Source of the DNA: Marinilabiliaceae bacterium UBA5488
Lineage (GTDB): Bacteria; Bacteroidota; Bacteroidia; Bacteroidales; Marinilabiliaceae
Direction: 5' to 3'
Length of the DNA: 27,070 nucleotides
Assembly: GCA_002427105.1 (NCBI GenBank)
Contig: DIPM01000036.1
Span: forward strand, 3,882-30,951
The translations under genes and the position numbers were made by a program. This document shows positions 23,367 to 27,070 of this stretch, in pieces. Within the stretch, counting starts at the first letter, position 1; every line of letters begins with the position of its first letter. Under the pieces are notes generated by a model. That model saw only the letters and a list, made by a program, of their open reading frames with translations. It was not told where the DNA came from and searched no databases.

Positions 23367-24312
23367 TTACTTTTTTGAAGGTGTGAATTTTCCTGATCTT
23401 ATATGGCCTCTTGTTCTGTGATTCATAATATGTTCTCATCACTATATCGGCAATAATACCTACTGTTATAAGTTGAATTCCGGCAAGAAAAAGCATAATT
23501 CCCAGTAGAAGCAGTGGTTTACCCCATATGTCATGCCCCAGAAGTTTTAATATTAACAAATAGAGATTGATGAGAACTCCTATAAGCGCAGTCACAAGGC
23601 CCAAACCACCAAAAAGATGCATTGGTTTTGACAGATACTTTTTGAAAAACATCATAAGGAGTAAATCGGAAACCACTTTAAAAGTGCGATTAATTCCGTA
23701 CTTCGACTTTCCAAACTCTCTTGCGTGGTGTTTCACATCAACCTGAGTTATACGGGCTCCTTCGAGACTGGCAAGTACAGGGATAAACCTGTGAAGTTCT
23801 CCATATAGGGCAATGTTCTTTGCAAGATCACTCTTGAATACCTTGAGAGTACAACCATAATCTTTAATGTGAACCCCAGTACTGTTTCGTATGATTGAAT
23901 TTGCTATTTTACTAGGTATTTTTCGCAGGAACATACCATCCTGACGATTCTTTCTTACTCCGGCAACGAGATCCCATTCACCTTTCCTGGTTAAATCCAG
24001 CATCATTGGAATATCAGAAGGATCATTTTGCAAATCACCATCCATTGTCACAATGTACTCACCTTTAGCAATTTCAATTCCAGCATATAAAGCAGAACTT
24101 TGACCAAAGTTTTTCCGTAATTCAACTAAGACTACCTTCTCGTCATCCAGATTTTTGATTTCTTGTTTAGTAGAATCGGTTGAACCATCATCTACATAAA
24201 TAATTTCGTAATCAATATCGTGAATTGACTCATTTATCCATTTATTTAGAGGTTGGATATTTTTCTCCTCATTATAGACGCAAATAATTATTGATAACTC
24301 CGGCTGGTTCAT
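23350..24312 (-). CDS. GT2 polyprenyl-phosphate sugar transferase (ArnC/GtrB/DPM1-like)
   Basis: A 320-residue membrane-associated glycosyltransferase. The GT-A fold has LSIIICVYNEEKNI (6-19), DDGSTD (41-46) and DGDLQ (91-95, the metal-binding DxD). The block ELHRFIPVLA (172-181) and REFGKSKYG (198-206) is diagnostic for transferases that add a sugar to undecaprenyl or dolichyl phosphate. Two C-terminal membrane helices (about 231-257 and 266-289) match the ArnC/GtrB arrangement. It would load a sugar from a nucleotide donor onto the lipid carrier on the cytoplasmic face. The ATG shares one base with the TAA of the upstream GT39-like gene, and its end overlaps the flippase-like gene, so the genes are tightly coupled. 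Confidence 0.92.
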   Translation of the reverse strand: MNQPELSIIICVYNEEKNIQPLNKWINESIHDIDYEIIYVDDGSTDSTKQEIKNLDDEKVVLVELRKNFGQSSALYAGIEIAKGEYIVTMDGDLQNDPSDIPMMLDLTRKGEWDLVAGVRKNRQDGMFLRKIPSKIANSIIRNSTGVHIKDYGCTLKVFKSDLAKNIALYGELHRFIPVLASLEGARITQVDVKHHAREFGKSKYGINRTFKVVSDLLLMMFFKKYLSKPMHLFGGLGLVTALIGVLINLYLLILKLLGHDIWGKPLLLLGIMLFLAGIQLITVGIIADIVMRTYYESQNKRPYKIRKIHTFKKVNEEIS

Positions 24313-25922
24313 TATAACCTTTTTACTAAATAAAGTTTAGTTTCGTTAAGCTTAATCACAAATGTATATAGTACTTCGTGATTTATTGATTTATTGGCAA
24401 AAATACCAAGATTTTTATCATCAACTATATAAAAGGTCCCGGGATGTAAAATCTGTTGAGTTCGTGTGAGAATTGTTTTTCTTTCTCGGGTGATATAAAA
24501 TGAAGCATCATGGTTAATTGGTGTATCACCCAGAACATATAATGGTGCATCTCCACTTATTTGGGCTGCTTTAATTTCACCTTCCTTATAACCTAAATCG
24601 GGATAGGAGTTAATTCTTGCCGGAAGATTAAAAAAATTAAAACCAATTCTAAAAACCAGGAGGCAACCAAACAGAGCCAGTAGTTTCATTTTTGGATGTC
24701 TGATTCCATAGAAGGTGATTAACAATGAGACTACCATCAACAAAATGCTAATGACCAATACATTGGCGAATTCTTTTGTTTCATCCCATAGTGGATAAAT
24801 TAACAATGAAAGAGAAATCAACAATGAAGCAACGGTAAATATTGTATTAATAACCCTGACTATTTTGCCATTCTTTTCCTGGGCTTGCTGATATCCATAA
24901 ATCAGTACAATTATGAGTATGGGCACTAACATGAAAAGATATCTGCTCCGCATATCAGCTGATAACCAATAGATTACTATGTTAACTAAAAATATTACAA
25001 TGAGTGAATTTAAATAACGGTTACTAAAAATCTTTTGCCTGATCTCTTTTTTCAACAGTAATAAAAGAAGCAAAGTAACCGGCGCAAATTCAATAATAAA
25101 ATTCAGCGGAAAAATTAGCAAGTGAAGCCACCAATTTACACCTGTACTACTATGGTCCTGAAGCCTGTTAGATTCATTTATAAGATTTATAACTGCATGT
25201 TCAACAGATTGATACTGGCCGAATAAATAGTAATATCCACCTACAACAAGGATAAAAGTTGCTATCCCTGCTAAATGTGCCAGAGAGAAAAGTTTACGGC
25301 CCTTTTTGTCAAAAAGCATAACAGCAATGATGGTCAAACCCTGGAATGCAACAGATGGGATTCCTTTCATTAAGTAGCCGATTGCAGCAAGCAAGTAAGA
25401 GCCAATATACAGGGAATAAAGCTTCTCTTTTCGGTTAAATCTTATTATCCATAGAAACGAACCAAAAGTTACCAGAGAATAGCTTAGATCAATGAGCCCC
25501 ATAAATGAATCCCAGAATAGTACACGTCCTGATACAATAAATGCAATAGCTGCAACAAATGCATATTCTTTAAGGTATTTCCTTGAGGAAAAATATATCA
25601 GGATTGAGATGCCAAATACAGCAAGGACGGAAGGTAATCTGAATACCCATTCATCCATTGAACCGGTGATGAAGGTCATAAATATCTGTATCCAGTTAAA
25701 CAATGGCGGCTTATTTAAATAAAGCTCTCCGTTGATATTTGGGACGATATAATTTCCACTTAAGATCATCTCAAGAGTAACAATTCCTCTTGTCGGCTCA
25801 TCAGAAATTAACGGGAATAATCCGAGATTAATAAAGTGAGCCGGTATAATCAGCAAAACAATCAACCATTTAAAGTATAGATAGGAATTTGAGCTACTGA
25901 GATGTTTTGAAAGAAGCGGCAT
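24312..25922 (-). CDS. ArnT/GT39-like polyprenyl-phosphate-sugar glycosyltransferase
   Basis: A 536-residue integral membrane protein with about 11-13 helices. The first periplasmic loop has the catalytic acidic pair of the GT-C PMT_2/ArnT group: FPLISDEPTRGIVTLEM (D41, E42), followed by the NGELYLNKPPLFNW motif (ArnT: YFEKPPL). It would take a sugar from a polyprenyl-phosphate carrier on the periplasmic side and put it on an acceptor such as lipid A, core or another glycan. The frame extends to TTG at 25931, but ATG 25922 is a more natural start. The C-terminal 70 residues form a soluble domain. It is the first gene of the five-gene operon. The best -7 match upstream is TAATTTTA, one base off consensus. 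Confidence 0.88.
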   Translation of the reverse strand: MPLLSKHLSSSNSYLYFKWLIVLLIIPAHFINLGLFPLISDEPTRGIVTLEMILSGNYIVPNINGELYLNKPPLFNWIQIFMTFITGSMDEWVFRLPSVLAVFGISILIYFSSRKYLKEYAFVAAIAFIVSGRVLFWDSFMGLIDLSYSLVTFGSFLWIIRFNRKEKLYSLYIGSYLLAAIGYLMKGIPSVAFQGLTIIAVMLFDKKGRKLFSLAHLAGIATFILVVGGYYYLFGQYQSVEHAVINLINESNRLQDHSSTGVNWWLHLLIFPLNFIIEFAPVTLLLLLLLKKEIRQKIFSNRYLNSLIVIFLVNIVIYWLSADMRSRYLFMLVPILIIVLIYGYQQAQEKNGKIVRVINTIFTVASLLISLSLLIYPLWDETKEFANVLVISILLMVVSLLITFYGIRHPKMKLLALFGCLLVFRIGFNFFNLPARINSYPDLGYKEGEIKAAQISGDAPLYVLGDTPINHDASFYITRERKTILTRTQQILHPGTFYIVDDKNLGIFANKSINHEVLYTFVIKLNETKLYLVKRL

Positions 25923-26020
25923 TATTTGCAATTTAGGCTGTAAAATTATGGAATTTAGTAATAAGCTTTTAAGTTTACATCGTAAGGGTAACTTTTAGCA
26001 TAAATGTCCTTAAAAAGACT

Positions 26021-26028
26021 TAAATTTG
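26021..26028 (+). promoter_or_regulatory. Candidate -7 box for the LTA-synthase-like gene
   Basis: TAAATTTG is a perfect TAnnTTTG, 20 bases before the ATG at 26049. No TTTG lies exactly at -33; TTTA sits 23 bases upstream. Confidence 0.35.
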
Positions 26029-26048
26029 TTGATTCTAAAATTTACTTG

Positions 26049-27070
26049 ATGAATAGAATCATCGCCTCATTTCTTAGGCAGCTAGGTTTTTGGATGATAT
26101 TTTTTGCAATTACCAGAGCGGTTTTTATTTCCTATAACTATTCTCTCATATCAGCTTCTGATATTCCCTTTTCTGAAACGATTAAAGCTTTTTGGTACGC
26201 TATTCCACTTGACTTGGCAACAGCAAGTTATCTACTTTTGTTTCCATTTTTTCTTCTACTTGTTCAGATATTTTTTACACCCAAGTGGCTGAATTCAATA
26301 AATCTGATATACACTTTCATAGGTGTATTTATATTTTCACTTCTGGTAACTGCTGAGTTAGGTATATATCCCGAATGGAAAACCAAGATGCCTTATAAAG
26401 CTTTAATGTACCTTCAAAATCCATCGGAAGTATATAACTCAGCTTCCACAGGTACTTTCTTTGTTTTAGTGTTCATTTTTATCGCTTTGACCGGTTTGAG
26501 TTTTTGGCTTTATAAAAAATATTTCTTCACCAGGCTCACAAAGCCTGTGACTAAGAAAAATTTAATCTGGTCTCCATTGTTTGCAATAATTACTGTATGC
26601 TTCCTGATTATTGGTGGAAGAGGAGGGTGGCAACAGATTCCAATAAACCAAAGTCAGTCATATTATTCCAATCATAACATACTCAACCTTGCTTCTGTAA
26701 ATTCAGCATTTAATATTAGCATTAGCATTATTGAGAACTACAAAAACTTCGACAAGAATCCTTTCGATTTTTACTCTATGGATGAAGCGCTCGGACGAGT
26801 AGATAGGATTACAGAAGTTACAAAGGATACAACGGTTAACATATTAACAACCACACGACCAAACATTGTTTTGATCATTTTGGAAAGCTGGTCGGCCGAT
26901 TTAATTGAATCAATTGAAGGAGAACCTGGGATTACACCTGAATTTCATGAATTGGAGAAACAAGGTATTTTATTTACAAATCTCTATGCCACAGGTCCGC
27001 GTAGTGAACAAGCTATGGGAAGTATATTCAGTGGATTTCCTGCGCATCCCATATCGTCTGTAACGGTTCA
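26049..27070 (+). CDS. LTA-synthase-like membrane sulfatase-fold protein (N-terminal part, cut by window edge)
   Basis: The first 340 codons are present; the gene runs off the right edge. The ATG is at 26049. Residues 1-190 hold about five membrane helices, as in lipoteichoic acid synthase (LtaS), opgB and related proteins. From about 270 an extracytoplasmic alkaline-phosphatase/sulfatase fold begins: RPNIVLIILESWSADL (E279 is the predicted metal ligand) and FTNLYATGPRSEQAMGSIFSGFPAHP (310-334). The nucleophile position, Thr in LtaS, falls on S319 here. In Gram-negative bacteria such proteins transfer phosphoglycerol or phosphoethanolamine to glycans or lipid A; the substrate here is unknown. 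It is divergent from the glycan operon, with 126 bp between the two starts. Confidence 0.87.
   Translation, partial: MNRIIASFLRQLGFWMIFFAITRAVFISYNYSLISASDIPFSETIKAFWYAIPLDLATASYLLLFPFFLLLVQIFFTPKWLNSINLIYTFIGVFIFSLLVTAELGIYPEWKTKMPYKALMYLQNPSEVYNSASTGTFFVLVFIFIALTGLSFWLYKKYFFTRLTKPVTKKNLIWSPLFAIITVCFLIIGGRGGWQQIPINQSQSYYSNHNILNLASVNSAFNISISIIENYKNFDKNPFDFYSMDEALGRVDRITEVTKDTTVNILTTTRPNIVLIILESWSADLIESIEGEPGITPEFHELEKQGILFTNLYATGPRSEQAMGSIFSGFPAHPISSVTV

Noticed and set aside
26104..26292. 62-codon hydrophobic plus-strand frame near the right edge
   Set aside because: It lies in another frame of the LTA-synthase-like gene; hydrophobic residues come from shifted reading of membrane-helix codons.
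1..27070. CRISPR arrays, tRNA or rRNA genes, insertion sequences or prophage genes
   Set aside because: No regularly spaced repeats, cloverleaf-like sequences, transposase, integrase or phage structural genes were seen on reading the window; a tRNAscan or CRISPR finder run would be decisive.

Overview
The window looks like chromosomal DNA from an AT-rich, anaerobic or microaerophilic member of the Bacteroidota, probably an environmental Bacteroidales or Marinilabiliales-type lineage. This rests on several signals: two secreted peptidases with Por-type (type IX secretion) C-terminal tails; Bacteroidota-typical families (DUF3127, DUF6913, the GlmU-like sugar nucleotidyltransferase, a LuxC-like acyl-CoA reductase near serC); repeated TAnnTTTG -7 promoter boxes, some with a TTTG -33 box 18-20 bases upstream; and few Shine-Dalgarno sequences. 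No rRNA, tRNA, insertion sequence, prophage or CRISPR array was seen. Assignment below class level is inference.

Layout. 1-336 (-): N-terminus of a FucP/GluP-type sugar permease, cut by the window edge. 601-3519 (+): a COG1313 (PflX-like) radical SAM protein followed at 24 bp by a TPR-containing membrane histidine kinase that starts at TTG. 3520-5085 (-): aat, guanine deaminase and a DUF3127 OB-fold protein in one operon. 5204-6274 (-): serC with its own terminator. 6467-7375 (-): an unrecognised secreted protein. 7440-8462 (+): a divergent LuxC-like acyl-CoA reductase that appears to lack the family's active-site cysteine. 8704-12802 (+): type B ribosomal protein L31 with a strong promoter, leader and terminator, then the GlmU-like protein and Lon protease. 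12956-14941 (-) and 15068-17274 (+): a secreted M1 aminopeptidase divergent from an oligopeptide-binding lipoprotein and a flavin-reductase-fold protein. 17332-20805 (+): DUF6913, dapA and a secreted M14 carboxypeptidase. 20856-25922 (-): a tight five-gene envelope-glycan operon. 26049-27070 (+): the N-terminal part of an LTA-synthase-like membrane phosphotransferase.

How the genes may work together. The clearest module is the minus-strand operon transcribed from about 25.9 kb to 20.9 kb: an ArnT/GT39-like polyprenyl-phosphate-sugar transferase, a GT2 polyprenyl-phosphate sugar synthase, a YbhN/AglD2-type multi-span membrane protein, a UDP-glucuronate-4-epimerase-like enzyme and the PLP homeostasis protein YggS. 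Genes overlap or abut. Together they could make an activated sugar (possibly galacturonic acid), load it on a lipid carrier, move it across the inner membrane and attach it to an envelope acceptor. The divergent LTA-synthase-like gene would also act on the envelope. The secreted M1 and M14 peptidases and the orphan peptide-binding lipoprotein suggest peptide scavenging.

Most of the window is housekeeping. I do not see a clearly new defence, mobile or biosynthetic system. The points most worth checking are the LuxC homologue with the altered active site and the lipid-linked sugar operon.
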